Notes: a model not told the origin generated them from the letters alone. A stretch of DNA of 64,000 nucleotides from JBALVT01 sp045110675 (GCA_045110675.1 JBGCGJ010000002.1:1-64000), one strand, 5' to 3'. Shown: positions 41,854 to 51,757, counted from the first letter of the stretch. Numbers and translations are program-made.

Positions 41854-43029
41854 CTATGACTGGGACCAAACTCGCCGATACAAACCCACAATATCAGCAG
41901 CAGACGGCACCAGGGGGTTATTATCTGGAGAGCCCGAAGCCAAGGCCTGTCCGGCCATTAATTCAAGCGATTCAGACCAATCGGCTTCATCTATTCCGTA
42001 TTCCCTGGGTGTTGGTACGGCTAAATCCTTGTTTAACTGCCGAAGCGCATCAACCAGCTTTCCCAGGGCTGCCGTATCGGTATCCGAGTCCGTCGCCATT
42101 CCCATATGTCGCGCGCAGTGTGCATAACGCTTGGGAGCGCCCGCTACCGACCAGGCGGTAATTTCCGGCAACAACATGGCATTACTGAGGCCATGAGGCA
42201 CGTGGTATAGGGCGCCAATAGGACGGCTCATACCGTGTATCAATGTTACCGAGGAATTGGAGAAGGCGATGCCTCCCTGGGTCGCCGCCAACATCATCGC
42301 TTCACGAGCTTCGCGATTGTCTGGCTCCGCACAGGCCGTACGAATATTTCGATAAATACTGCTCATAGCGGTCAGAGCAATGCTGTCAGCAAAAGGATTC
42401 GCCTTGCGGCTGACGTAGGCCTCAAGCGCATGGCACAAGCTGTCGATGCCGGTATCTGCAGTTAATCGATAGGGCATGCTCAGGGTCAGCTCGTAATCCA
42501 CCAGCGCGGCCACAGGCATCAAACCCAACCCCATACAGAGCATTTTCTCCTGGGATGTGGTGTCGGTAATGACTGCTGCCCGGGTCGCTTCGGAGCCGGT
42601 ACCTGCAGTGGTTGGAATAGCTACAATCGGCAAGCCGCTGTCGATTTGATGCGGTACTTTGTAGTCACCAATACCTCCCGTCAGTTCGGCCATTACTGCC
42701 ACGGCCTTGCCGGTATCCATCGAACTACCGCCCCCTAAAGCCACGACACCGTCAAAATCGCCTCCATGCAGCACTGACAAAGCGTCATCTACGCTATCTG
42801 TGGTGGGGTCCGGCACACATCGATCAAACAGGCCATAGGCTATATCCGCTTCTTTCAGCTGGGATTCCAGACCGGCACAGTAGCCCTGCTGAACCATAAA
42901 TGCATCGGTGACCAACAGGGGCCGATGAATACCCAGCTCCCTTAAAGTGGCAACCAATTGACGACTGGCGCCAGCGCCGACACGCAAAATCCGGGGAAGA
43001 TTGATGTTAGCGCTCATAACAAGCTCCAA
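41854..43029 (-). CDS. Iron-containing alcohol dehydrogenase
   Basis: 391 residues. The NAD-binding GGGSSMDTGKAVAV and the iron site residues in DTGIDSLCHALEAY and HGMSRPIGALYHVPHGLSNA (three His plus an Asp) are intact. The family oxidises primary alcohols or reduces aldehydes. A second Met at residue 5 (MSANINLPRILRVGAG) is a possible start. It lies 6 nt after the FKBP gene on the same strand. Confidence 0.93.
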   Translation of the reverse strand: MELVMSANINLPRILRVGAGASRQLVATLRELGIHRPLLVTDAFMVQQGYCAGLESQLKEADIAYGLFDRCVPDPTTDSVDDALSVLHGGDFDGVVALGGGSSMDTGKAVAVMAELTGGIGDYKVPHQIDSGLPIVAIPTTAGTGSEATRAAVITDTTSQEKMLCMGLGLMPVAALVDYELTLSMPYRLTADTGIDSLCHALEAYVSRKANPFADSIALTAMSSIYRNIRTACAEPDNREAREAMMLAATQGGIAFSNSSVTLIHGMSRPIGALYHVPHGLSNAMLLPEITAWSVAGAPKRYAHCARHMGMATDSDTDTAALGKLVDALRQLNKDLAVPTPREYGIDEADWSESLELMAGQALASGSPDNNPLVPSAADIVGLYRRVWSQS

Positions 43030-43035
43030 AGACTA

Positions 43036-43668
43036 TTATTTAATTTCGATCAAATGTATTTCGAAGACCAGCGCGGTGTTAGGCGGAATCGAGTCTCCCG
43101 CGCCCTGCTCGCCATAAGCCAGATTCGGCGGGCTGGCAATACGCCATTTGTCACCGACGCTCATCAATTGTAATGCCTCTGTCCAGGCGGGTATTACCTG
43201 GGTGACACCAAACGTTGCCGGCTCACCTCGATCAACAGAGCTGTCAAAAATAGTGCCATCCACCAAAGTACCGTGATAGTGAGTGACTACCGTAGATTCG
43301 CGTGTTGGACTGGGCCCACCACTACCCGCTTCCAACACTTCGTACTGAAGGCCGCTGGCGGTGGTCGTGACCTCCTCGCGCTCGGCATTGGCTGCCATAA
43401 ACTGCTCGGCCAACTGGGCTCGTTTACCCGCCAACTCAGCGGCTTTAGCTTTTTGTCTGTCCTGTACCGCTTGGTAGCTGGGGTTTAACTCTTCATCAGA
43501 CATTGCAGCTTGCTGATGATTAAACCAATGCTGAATACCGGCCATCACAGCGTTCACGTCCATACCGTCAAATTTGTTGCGCAGCATTTGATCGCCAAAT
43601 TGGAGACCGAAGCCGTAGCTGACTTTCTGTTCATCGGTAGTTAGTTCAATCTCAGGGAGTAGAGCCAT
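43036..43668 (-). CDS. fklB: FKBP-type peptidyl-prolyl cis-trans isomerase (FklB-like)
   Basis: 210 residues. An N-terminal FKBP_N helical dimerisation domain (VSYGFGLQFGDQMLRNKFDG) leads to an FKBP domain (about 105-208) with HYHGTLVDGTIFDSS, VIPAWTEALQLMSVGDKWRI and PNLAYGEQGAG. No signal peptide is seen, which favours a cytoplasmic FklB over a periplasmic FkpA. Confidence 0.88.
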   Translation of the reverse strand: MALLPEIELTTDEQKVSYGFGLQFGDQMLRNKFDGMDVNAVMAGIQHWFNHQQAAMSDEELNPSYQAVQDRQKAKAAELAGKRAQLAEQFMAANAEREEVTTTASGLQYEVLEAGSGGPSPTRESTVVTHYHGTLVDGTIFDSSVDRGEPATFGVTQVIPAWTEALQLMSVGDKWRIASPPNLAYGEQGAGDSIPPNTALVFEIHLIEIK

Positions 43669-43725
43669 GAAGTTATCCGTTATGCTTAGTAAAATGAGAC
43701 GCGCACTTTATCATAGGAGATCAAA

Positions 43726-44316
43726 ATGACCGAGGCTGTTCAGGAGATTCTCAGTTTCTGGTTTGGGGATCTGGATGAAGAGGGAATAAGCAAGCCGGAG
43801 CAACATTCGCTGTGGTTTAAATCGAGCGAGGAGACTGATCAGCACTGTAGAGATGAATTTGGGCACTATGTTGAAAGTGCTCTTCGAGGAGAGCTGGAGG
43901 ATTGGGCGCAATCCGACCAAGGTCTGATTGCCCTGGTTCTGCTGCTCGATCAACTTACGCGCAATATCTATCGCGGTACACCCGCCGCATTCTCTGGTGA
44001 CACCAGAGCGTTGAAACTGGCACAAACTGCGATTCAAAACGGCAGAAACCTGCACCTTCCGCCCATCCACCAACAGTTTTTGTATCTACCTCTTGAGCAC
44101 TGTGAAGATAGGAAAGTCCAGGAGCACTGTGTCGCGCTGATGAATCAATTGGCCGACCACACGGAGCACGAAATGTTTCAGGGTTTCGCGCGCTACGCCC
44201 TGGCTCACCGCGATGTTATCGCCCAGTTCGGTCGATTTCCGCATCGAAACGCAATTCTCGGGCGTGAATCCACGCCCGAAGAGCTGGCCTACCTCGAAAA
44301 GCACGGCGGGTTCTAA
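43726..44316 (+). CDS. DUF924 family protein
   Basis: 196 residues. The family signature is readable: EILSFWFGD at the start, LVLLLDQLTRNIYRGTPAAF in the middle and FLYLPLEHCEDRKVQEHCVA then HRDVIAQFGRFPHRNAILGR near the end. The function of this TPR-like helical family is unknown. It converges with the NUDIX gene with a 4-nt overlap. Confidence 0.92.
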   Translation: MTEAVQEILSFWFGDLDEEGISKPEQHSLWFKSSEETDQHCRDEFGHYVESALRGELEDWAQSDQGLIALVLLLDQLTRNIYRGTPAAFSGDTRALKLAQTAIQNGRNLHLPPIHQQFLYLPLEHCEDRKVQEHCVALMNQLADHTEHEMFQGFARYALAHRDVIAQFGRFPHRNAILGRESTPEELAYLEKHGGF

Positions 44317-44897
44317 GAACGCCGCTGGGATACCGGCGAAAACTCATAGTGAGTTTCCGTCATTTCCGCTTGCCAAACCTCAAAGCGCCCGCTATCTAGG
44401 TCGGCATAGGCCTGGATGATAGAATCATTAACTTCCGGATAGGCAACTTGCTCCCAGGGACATTCCTCCTTGGAAAAGTACCGACAATCTCGGGCTTCGA
44501 CACCCGGGGTGCAAGAATCGCTGTCAACCGTCGCGCGAAATGCGACATAGACCTGGTTGATGAAGGTAATTGTTCCGGTCATGTAAAACTGCAGTTGATC
44601 CGCTGAAACTATCACACCGGTCTCTTCATACAGCTCTCTTGCTGCCCCTTCAGCCAGGGTTTCTCCACTTTCAAGAAAACCCCCAGGGATCGCCCACAAA
44701 CCACGTTGGGGTTCGAGTTCGCGCTGCACCCACAGCAAGCGCTTACCGCTGGCGACGAAGCAGGTGACCACAATCATGGGGTGCTGGTAATGACGCATCT
44801 CGCACTGCTTGCAATACCAATGATTGCGCACCTGGCCAGCAATTTCATGACGCTGAAGGCTCGCTTTACAGTTCGGGCAATAATTAATGGCTGCCAT
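44313..44897 (-). CDS. NUDIX hydrolase with zinc ribbon
   Basis: 194 residues from the ATG at 44897. An N-terminal zinc ribbon (CPNC at residues 7-10, CKQC about 25 residues later) precedes a NUDIX domain with the box GGFLESGETLAEGAARELYE followed by ETG. The ribbon resembles NudC-type enzymes but the protein is shorter. Substrates could be NADH, mRNA caps or other nucleotide diphosphates. Divergent from cinA. Confidence 0.9.
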   Translation of the reverse strand: MAAINYCPNCKASLQRHEIAGQVRNHWYCKQCEMRHYQHPMIVVTCFVASGKRLLWVQRELEPQRGLWAIPGGFLESGETLAEGAARELYEETGVIVSADQLQFYMTGTITFINQVYVAFRATVDSDSCTPGVEARDCRYFSKEECPWEQVAYPEVNDSIIQAYADLDSGRFEVWQAEMTETHYEFSPVSQRRS

Positions 44898-45030
44898 CGC
44901 ACACTCACGGTAAAAAATGAGCCTATATCGACGTTTCGAGCTCATTTTCAAAAAAAAGACCTTATCACTTTGCCTGCGCAAAAGCATTGAGGCTATGCTT
45001 GCATCGATTTATTCCAGCTATGAGAGACCT

Positions 45031-46317
45031 ATGAGCGATCGTGATTTAAAAGTGCAGTTGTTACTGACCGGCAACGAGATTATGAGTGGGGACACTGTTG
45101 ACTCCAACTCGGCCCTTATTGCCAGACGCCTTTCCGAATTGGCCTTGTCTGTCTATCGCAAAGTCACCGTTGGCGATGATGTACCGCTGTTGAAAGAAGA
45201 ACTCGCCGCAATGGCAGCCGCTTCCGATGTGATCATCATCAACGGAGGTCTCGGTCCGACGGTTGATGATCTGACCGCCCAGGTGGTCGCTGAGGTCGCG
45301 GGCGTACCCATCGAAGAGCACCCAGAGGCGGTGACTCACCTGGAGAGTTGGTGTGCCAAGCGCAATCTGACTTTGAACGCCGCGAACCGCAAGCAGGCGA
45401 TGCTGCCGAAAGGCTCCCTCATTATCGACAATCCTATCGGCAGCGCCGTAGGTTTCGAAATGCTCATTGGACAGTGTCGGGTAATGTGCACACCGGGTGT
45501 GCCCAGTGAACTCATAGCGATGATGGATCTGATCATTGCCGATCTGGGACAAAAACTAAAACGTCCCGCCCAGCGAAATATCATTCGCCTGCAAACATTC
45601 GGCTTAGGCGAATCGACCGCACAACAAATGATTTCTGACCAACTGAAGGACTGGCCTGAAGAAGTCGATCTCGGTTTTCGCGCAGGTGCTCCACAAATGG
45701 AAATCAAACTGACGATTGACGATAGCGCATCAATTCAAGCACAGCAAACATGCAAAGCACAGCTTGAAACACTTTTTGGAGACCACATCATCGGTGAGGG
45801 CGACACACTGTTGGCCGAGCGGGTTTTAGAACTGCTACGCGAACAAGGGAAAACTGTCACCACAGCAGAATCGTGCACCGGCGGCTTAATCGCGAGCATG
45901 CTAACACGTATTTCCGGGGCTTCCAGCGGTTTTCATGGAGGTTTTGTAACCTACGAAAACGACATAAAACACCGCATATTGGGGGTTAAACAGGAGTCAC
46001 TTGAGGAATATGGAGCGGTTAGCGAAGCGGTTGTTAAACAAATGGCAAACGGCGCGATGAACAAAACCGGTGCAGACTTTGCTATCGCCGTATCGGGTAT
46101 CGCAGGCCCCGAAGGGGGTACTGAAGAAAAACCTGTTGGAACTGTGTGGCTGGCATGGGGAGGCCGAGACAACCTTCGAACACGTTGCCTATGCTGGCCG
46201 GTGGAACGCACATTATTTCAAACGATGGTGGCCGCAGCGGGATTGGACATGATGCGACGAACCTTGCTCGGTATAAAAACCGAGCCCCGTTATTTTGCTC
46301 AAAGGCGCGCTAAGTAG
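45031..46317 (+). CDS. cinA: CinA family protein: MoCF-like domain and nicotinamide-nucleotide amidase
   Basis: 428 residues from the ATG at 45031; the frame is open to 44917 but that part is not family-like. The N-terminal MoCF domain (LLLTGNEIMSGDTVDSNSAL, INGGLGPTVDDLTAQVV) is ADP-ribose pyrophosphatase in related proteins. The C-terminal CinA domain (TAESCTGGLIASMLTRISGA) is NMN deamidase with the catalytic Ser in ESCTGG. It takes part in pyridine nucleotide salvage. Confidence 0.93.
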   Translation: MSDRDLKVQLLLTGNEIMSGDTVDSNSALIARRLSELALSVYRKVTVGDDVPLLKEELAAMAAASDVIIINGGLGPTVDDLTAQVVAEVAGVPIEEHPEAVTHLESWCAKRNLTLNAANRKQAMLPKGSLIIDNPIGSAVGFEMLIGQCRVMCTPGVPSELIAMMDLIIADLGQKLKRPAQRNIIRLQTFGLGESTAQQMISDQLKDWPEEVDLGFRAGAPQMEIKLTIDDSASIQAQQTCKAQLETLFGDHIIGEGDTLLAERVLELLREQGKTVTTAESCTGGLIASMLTRISGASSGFHGGFVTYENDIKHRILGVKQESLEEYGAVSEAVVKQMANGAMNKTGADFAIAVSGIAGPEGGTEEKPVGTVWLAWGGRDNLRTRCLCWPVERTLFQTMVAAAGLDMMRRTLLGIKTEPRYFAQRRAK

Positions 46318-46340
46318 TTGCCGCTTATCTTTTGTCGCAA

Positions 46341-46979
46341 TCATGGCTGCAACTGCTCGATGCTCCATTGATCCTTGTCCAAGCGTTGGTAAACGAATCG
46401 ATCGTGCAACCGGTGTGCGCCGCCCTGCCAGAATTCAATTCGACTGGGAACAACACGATAGCCGCCCCAAAAATCAGGGAGCGAAATCTCACCAGAGCCA
46501 AATTTTTCCTTGATCGCTTCCACTTGTTCTTCAAGAGCACTGCGACTGGCAATAGCTTGGCTTTGCAGCGAAGCCCAAGCCGCCAGCTGACTCTCTCTGG
46601 GGCGGGAGCGGAAATAGCGTTCAGATTCCTGTGAAGATATCTTCTCAACATCGCCGGACACGATGACCTGACGATCCAGTTGATTCCAGGGGAAGTGCAA
46701 GGAAACACGCGAACGCGTATCCATCGCTTTAGCTTTTGCGCTTTGGTAGTTGCTATAGAAGACAAAGCCTTCAGCTGAAATACCTTTGAGTAAAACAATT
46801 CGCTGTCCGAGGTTGCCGTCATCACCGCAAGTAGCCAACACCATCGCTGTAGGATCGCGCACCCCACCTTCCACCGCCTGATCCAACCACTGTTTGAATT
46901 GCTCGGTAGGGCTCGGGTCTAACATCTCGCGGGTCAGGCCCGCAGCCAGATATTCGCGTCTGAAATCCTCGTATTCCAC
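46341..46979 (-). CDS. pdxH: Pyridoxamine 5'-phosphate oxidase
   Basis: 212 residues, normal length. FMN-binding segments are seen (VLLKGISAEGFVFYSNYQSA, RQVIVSGDVEKISSQESERY) and the C-terminal WGGYRVVPSRIEFWQGGAHR, with RLHDR closing the active site. It makes pyridoxal 5'-phosphate. Converges with cinA. Confidence 0.96.
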   Translation of the reverse strand: MEYEDFRREYLAAGLTREMLDPSPTEQFKQWLDQAVEGGVRDPTAMVLATCGDDGNLGQRIVLLKGISAEGFVFYSNYQSAKAKAMDTRSRVSLHFPWNQLDRQVIVSGDVEKISSQESERYFRSRPRESQLAAWASLQSQAIASRSALEEQVEAIKEKFGSGEISLPDFWGGYRVVPSRIEFWQGGAHRLHDRFVYQRLDKDQWSIEQLQP

Positions 46980-47049
46980 TCTCTGTCCCTGTTAACCTGC
47001 TTAAATTCTATAGTAGCGGCCAGCTCCACTGGAGGCAAAGCAGAACACC

Positions 47050-47652
47050 ATGGATACCATACCGGTCATTCGCAACGGCAACATTGAAGACTTAGAGAGC
47101 CTTGCAGACACTCTCAGCGACAGTTTCTTAACGGATCCCATTATGAACTGGGTCATTCCCAGACCGGATCTATACACCGATTTTTTCAGGCTGATTATCC
47201 GAGACATCTACCTGATCAAAGGAATTGCGCATTATGAGGACAATGGCCGTGGTGCCAGTCTCTGGCTTCCTCCCGGAGAGACCTTTGAGATACCACTACG
47301 CCTGAGCTTGATAAAGTTAATTGCTCGTCTGATTACTACCAAGGGCTTCGCACCCGTGAAAAACATTCGACAACAGGGCGATTTCTTCTCCCGATACCAC
47401 CCGAAAGAGCCCCACTACTATCTGCAGTTCATCGGGGCTCGTCAGGCCCATCAGGGATGCGGAGTCGGCTCGGCGCTGCTGAAACACGGCACTAGAATAT
47501 GCGATGAAGAACAAATGCCAGCTTATCTGGAAAGCTCAAACTCACTGAACGTGCCGCTCTACCAGCGACACGGATTTGAGGTCATTCACGAAGGTGCAAT
47601 ACCCAACGGGGGACCAACTGCCTGGTTTATGTGGCGAGAGCCTCAAAAATGA
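47050..47652 (+). CDS. GNAT-family N-acetyltransferase
   Basis: 200 residues. The acetyl-CoA motif A is partly readable as QFIGARQAHQGCGVGSALLK (Q-x2-G-x-G). The C-terminal YQRHGFEVIHEGAIPNGGPT is also typical of the family. Substrate unknown. Divergent from pdxH. Confidence 0.88.
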   Translation: MDTIPVIRNGNIEDLESLADTLSDSFLTDPIMNWVIPRPDLYTDFFRLIIRDIYLIKGIAHYEDNGRGASLWLPPGETFEIPLRLSLIKLIARLITTKGFAPVKNIRQQGDFFSRYHPKEPHYYLQFIGARQAHQGCGVGSALLKHGTRICDEEQMPAYLESSNSLNVPLYQRHGFEVIHEGAIPNGGPTAWFMWREPQK

Positions 47653-47671
47653 TCCGCCAACGGATTTGAGG

Positions 47672-47971
47672 CTAATCTGCAGTACTCGGGTAGACTGGCG
47701 CACGTTTGCCGGCAAAGGGTATTTGGGGAAAAGGATAGAACTCTCTCCAATCCGAGCCAAAACGCTGTTCGAGGCAGCATCCATAGACTTCGGAGTAAAC
47801 TGCGTCCATCCGCTCGAGAATAAGATCCGGTGCCAGCTCACCGGTCAGGACGACCGCCTCCATCAGGCCCTCGGCCCTCAACAGTTCAGAAGGCGGCAAG
47901 TCACCACCATCGAGCAAAACACTGAACATTTTTCGCCATCGCGACTCGAGTTCTTGTAATAGCTGGCTCAT
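47672..47971 (-). CDS. Small protein of unknown function
   Basis: 99 residues from the ATG at 47971 (MSQLLQELESRWRKMFSVLL); a longer frame starts at 48064 but overlaps ggt. The protein is helical, with LRAEGLMEAVVLTGELAPDL and the motif FGSDWREFYPFPQIPFAGKR. I do not know a family name. It converges with the GNAT gene and is divergent from ggt. Confidence 0.6.
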   Translation of the reverse strand: MSQLLQELESRWRKMFSVLLDGGDLPPSELLRAEGLMEAVVLTGELAPDLILERMDAVYSEVYGCCLEQRFGSDWREFYPFPQIPFAGKRAPVYPSTAD

Positions 47972-48056
47972 TCGCCTGGTTCTCTCCGACTTATATAGGC
48001 CTGATGGGCGAGACGGGTTAATATCTCGACTGAATTTATACCACGGATATCCCATA

Positions 48057-49802
48057 GTGATCACTCAAAGAACCGCCGCACTGGCACTGACAGTCTTTGC
48101 ATTCGTTTTTCCTGGACCGGGAGCTCTCGCTAAAGATGCAACAGCCAAGACGCCCATTATCGATTATCAAAATCGCTTTGTTCCCACCATCGCACGCAAT
48201 GGCATGGTGGTGGGACCCGAAAAACTGGCGGCCGAGGTAGGAGTCTCCGTTCTCAAGGATGGGGGTAATGCTGTAGACGCGGCCGTGGCAACCGGATTCG
48301 CGCTCGCTGTAACTTTCCCCCGAGCCGGGAATCTTGGCGGCGGCGGTTTTATGCTGATCCACAACGCCCAGAGCAACGAACAAACCCTCATCGATTACAG
48401 AGAGACCGCTCCCGCAAAAGCGACTCGAGATATGTTTCTAAATGACGAGGGAGAGTTGGATCGGCTAAAAGCGTACTTCAGCCTTCAGTCCTCCGGCGTA
48501 CCGGGCACCGTGGCGGGTTTGGTTTATGCCCAGGAAAAGTACGGCAGTTTGAGCTTGCGTAAAGTCATGGCTCCAGCAATTCGACTGGCGCAAAAGGGCT
48601 TTCCAGTCAGCTACGCTCTCAATTACGAGATCGGATCTCGAGCCGAGCGACTCAAGAAAAACGAAGAGGCTAAGAGACTGCTGTTCAAATCAGATGGCAG
48701 TGACTACAACATAGGCGATACCTGGCGACAACGAGACCTGGCCTGGACCTTAAAACAAATTGCCAAAAAGGGAAGCAAAGGTTTTTATGAAGGTAAAGTG
48801 GCCCAGCGAATAGTCGCGGAGATGGAAGCGAACGATGGTCTGATTACCGCCGAGGATTTGGCCAATTATCGCGCAGTCGAACGCGCACCCGTGCGCGGTA
48901 GATACCGGGATTATGATATTGTCTCAACGGGTCCACCTTCCTCAGGCGGTATCCACATCATTCAGATGCTGAATATTCTGGAAGGGTTCGATTTGAAGAG
49001 TATGGGGCACAATAGTGCTGCTTATCTTCACCATCTGACGGAGAGCATGAAGCTGGCGTATGCCGATCGCAGCCAGTATCTAGCCGATCCGGATTTTTAT
49101 CCAACCCCCGTTGAACGACTGGTGGACAAGTCCTATGCCCGCCTGCAGCGCAGGCGAATAGACCCGGGGCAAGCCACCGCCGCCGCGGACATAGCGCCAG
49201 GGCGCGATCTGAACAGCGAGAGTATGGATACCACGCACTATACGGTTGCCGACAAAGACGGCAATGTAGTGAGCAACACCTATACCTTGAATTTCAGCTT
49301 CGGTTCTCACGTCGCAGTGCCAGGGACTGGCATGCTGCTCAACAATGAGATGGCCGACTTTGCCACCCGGCCCGGGCACCCAAACCCCTTCGGCCTGGTT
49401 GAGGGCGAGGCCAACAAAATTGAGGGTGGCAAACGGCCACTGTCTTCCATGAGTCCGACAATGGTTTTTAAAGACGGCAAGCCATGGTTAACAACGGGCA
49501 GCCCGGGCGGCAGCACTATTATTACCTCAATTCTCCAAACACTGATCAACGCAATGGATTTTGATATGAACATTGCAGCCGCAGCCGCAGCGGCCAGAGT
49601 TCACCACCAATGGCAGCCCGATAGCTTGATGGTGGAGTCTGGCGTGAGCCCGGACACTATCAAAATACTTGAAAACATGGGCCACAACGTAAGAATTGGC
49701 AAGCGGACCTTGGGACGCACTAACTCCATCGTGCAGCAAGATGATTGGCTGTACGGTGCCACCGATACGCGCAGAGTAGGAGGCTGGGTTGCCGGATATT
49801 AA
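48057..49802 (+). CDS. ggt: Gamma-glutamyltransferase
   Basis: 581 residues from a GTG at 48057, with a signal peptide ending near GPGALA. The large subunit has GPEKLAAEVGVSVLKDGGNA and GGGGFMLIHNAQ. Self-cleavage is expected before the Thr in SMDTTHYTVADKDGNVVSNT, giving the nucleophile. PLSSMSPTMVFKDGKPW and the GSPGGSTIITSI loop follow. It degrades glutathione in the periplasm. The amidohydrolase gene lies 76 nt downstream on the same strand. Confidence 0.95.
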   Translation: MITQRTAALALTVFAFVFPGPGALAKDATAKTPIIDYQNRFVPTIARNGMVVGPEKLAAEVGVSVLKDGGNAVDAAVATGFALAVTFPRAGNLGGGGFMLIHNAQSNEQTLIDYRETAPAKATRDMFLNDEGELDRLKAYFSLQSSGVPGTVAGLVYAQEKYGSLSLRKVMAPAIRLAQKGFPVSYALNYEIGSRAERLKKNEEAKRLLFKSDGSDYNIGDTWRQRDLAWTLKQIAKKGSKGFYEGKVAQRIVAEMEANDGLITAEDLANYRAVERAPVRGRYRDYDIVSTGPPSSGGIHIIQMLNILEGFDLKSMGHNSAAYLHHLTESMKLAYADRSQYLADPDFYPTPVERLVDKSYARLQRRRIDPGQATAAADIAPGRDLNSESMDTTHYTVADKDGNVVSNTYTLNFSFGSHVAVPGTGMLLNNEMADFATRPGHPNPFGLVEGEANKIEGGKRPLSSMSPTMVFKDGKPWLTTGSPGGSTIITSILQTLINAMDFDMNIAAAAAAARVHHQWQPDSLMVESGVSPDTIKILENMGHNVRIGKRTLGRTNSIVQQDDWLYGATDTRRVGGWVAGY

Positions 49803-49878
49803 TATCCGGCAGAGCCTATGCAATACAGAATTGCGCGTTGTGCTCTGAATACAAAATAAATATTGCTCGAGGTTTTTC

Positions 49879-51594
49879 ATGAGAACGATCTACTCAATGG
49901 CATTAGCCGCCATCTTGTCCTTCGCCGGTGTGGTTTCCGCAGCAGATGAACTCATCGTCTACACCGCAAAAAAAATTATCACCATGGAACCGGCCGCACC
50001 GGAGGCCACTGCGGTTGCGGTACAAAATGGTCGGATAGTGGCGGTTGGATCACTGGAGTCAATGTCACCCTGGCTGGAAAGCAGAACCAGCAGCATTGAT
50101 CGCAGCCTGGAAGATAAAGTTCTAATGCCGGGTTTTATCGAACCTCATGTGCACCCCTCCTTGCCTGCAGTCACTACGCAGTTCCCTTATTTGGCTCCGG
50201 ATGATTGGACATTACCCACGGGAGAATTCCCCGGCGCCACTACACCCAAAGATTACGAGGTCGCCTTAAAGGCGCTGGTAGCCAAACACGACAACCCAGA
50301 CGTTCCATTTATCGCCTGGGGCTACCACCCCCTTTGGCATGGTGACGTTTACAAAGACACCTTAAACAAATGGTTTCCCGAGCAAGCCGTGATGCTGTGG
50401 CATCGCTCTTTTCACGAAATTATTGGCAATAACGCGGCCTTCGAACTCCTTGGGGTGTCGGAAGCAGATACCAAAGGTCACGAAAAGGAAATCGACTGGA
50501 GTAGAGGCCACTTCTGGGAGAACGGCCTCAAAGCTATGTTCCCCAAAATGCCTTTCCTGCTCTCGCCAGAGCGTTTTGGTAAAGGGATGCAAAACTTTCT
50601 CGAGATGGCTCACAGCGGCGGGGTAACTACCGCATTGGATATGGGCACCGGTGTGTTTGGTTCACCCGAGGCGGAAATTAATTTGATACGCGCCACTGCG
50701 GAAGGCACCGAAGCTCCCACAAGAATCATCCTGACACCCATCATTAGCGATTTTTTATCTCGCGGCAAAACTCCCGAGCAGGCGCTTGAAGAAATCGACG
50801 GTTGGCGGCAGGGCAACACTCGCCGCGTAATGATCGACCGCCATTTCAAACTCATGCTTGATGGGGCTATCTTTAGTGGCCTTTCGCAGATGGGACCACC
50901 GGGATACATCGACGGCCACCAAGGGCAGTGGATGGTACCGCCTGAAGTGAGCCTGCGATGGGCCCGATTCTTTTGGAACGCAGGCTACAAATTGCACGCT
51001 CATACCAATGGTGACAAAAGCACTCAGGTGTTTCTAGATATTTTGCGCACCTTGCAAAACGAAACTCCAAGAGTGGATCACCGATTTACCCTGGAGCACT
51101 TTGCCTACAGCACCGAAGACCAATCGAGAGCGCTCAAAGAACTCGGTGCCCTCGTGTCGGCAAACCCCTACTACCACTTCATCTTGTCCGATATCTACAG
51201 CGAAAAATGGCTCGGTCCGGATCGCGGCAAACAAATGGTCAGATTGGGCTCGCTCGCCAGACATCAAGTTCCGTTTACACTTCACTCCGACTCGCCTATG
51301 GCTCCCTTGTCACCACTCACCTTGGCTTGGACGGCAGTGAACCGAGTTACTATCAATGGCAATTTGAATGCGCCGGAAGAGCGAATATCGCTTGAAGCCG
51401 CAATGCGCGCGATTACCATCGACGCGGCCTGGGTGATCGGTTGGGAGAACGAAATTGGTTCGATTCGCGCTGGGAAAAAGGCGGATTTTACGGTTTTGGA
51501 AAGTGATCCTTATCGTGTTGGAGCCAAAAGACTAAAGGACGTGAAAGTTTGGGGCACTGTTTTCGAAGGAGAGGTTTATCCGGTAAAGCAATAG
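49879..51594 (+). CDS. Exported YtcJ-like amidohydrolase
   Basis: 571 residues. A signal peptide (MRTIYSMALAAILSFAGVVS) leads to an amidohydrolase_3 domain with metal ligands in MPGFIEPHVHPSL, then LHAHTNGDKSTQ and HRFTLEHFAYS, and an Asp in LHSDSPMAPLSP. The C-terminus is IGSIRAGKKADFTVLESDPY. The substrate is unknown (YtcJ members cut amides or formamides). It probably shares a transcript with ggt, which suggests work on gamma-glutamyl or other extracellular amides (inference). Confidence 0.87.
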   Translation: MRTIYSMALAAILSFAGVVSAADELIVYTAKKIITMEPAAPEATAVAVQNGRIVAVGSLESMSPWLESRTSSIDRSLEDKVLMPGFIEPHVHPSLPAVTTQFPYLAPDDWTLPTGEFPGATTPKDYEVALKALVAKHDNPDVPFIAWGYHPLWHGDVYKDTLNKWFPEQAVMLWHRSFHEIIGNNAAFELLGVSEADTKGHEKEIDWSRGHFWENGLKAMFPKMPFLLSPERFGKGMQNFLEMAHSGGVTTALDMGTGVFGSPEAEINLIRATAEGTEAPTRIILTPIISDFLSRGKTPEQALEEIDGWRQGNTRRVMIDRHFKLMLDGAIFSGLSQMGPPGYIDGHQGQWMVPPEVSLRWARFFWNAGYKLHAHTNGDKSTQVFLDILRTLQNETPRVDHRFTLEHFAYSTEDQSRALKELGALVSANPYYHFILSDIYSEKWLGPDRGKQMVRLGSLARHQVPFTLHSDSPMAPLSPLTLAWTAVNRVTINGNLNAPEERISLEAAMRAITIDAAWVIGWENEIGSIRAGKKADFTVLESDPYRVGAKRLKDVKVWGTVFEGEVYPVKQ

Positions 51595-51659
51595 CTCATT
51601 AGCATCCAGATGGCCCACGGAAGTCAGAATATTTGATTTACACTAGGGGCGAGAGTCGG

Positions 51660-51757
51660 TTTATAAAACTTCTTCTCAAGACCGTCAGCCGCAGGGACGC
51701 GGCTGCCGAGACTCCATGGATGGATTCACGTCGTGTCTTGAGAAGAAGTTTTATAAA
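51660..51757. repeat. Compound palindromic element (23-bp perfect arms with inner hairpin)
   Basis: The left arm at 51660-51682 (starts TTTATAAAACTTCTTC) and right arm at 51735-51757 are perfect inverted copies of 23 nt. Between them an inner hairpin CAGCCGC-AGGGAC-GCGGCTG (51686-51705) and TCCATGGA (palindrome) are found. No gene is visible. It could be a small palindromic dispersed repeat or a bidirectional terminator-like structure; I found only one copy in this window. Confidence 0.85.
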
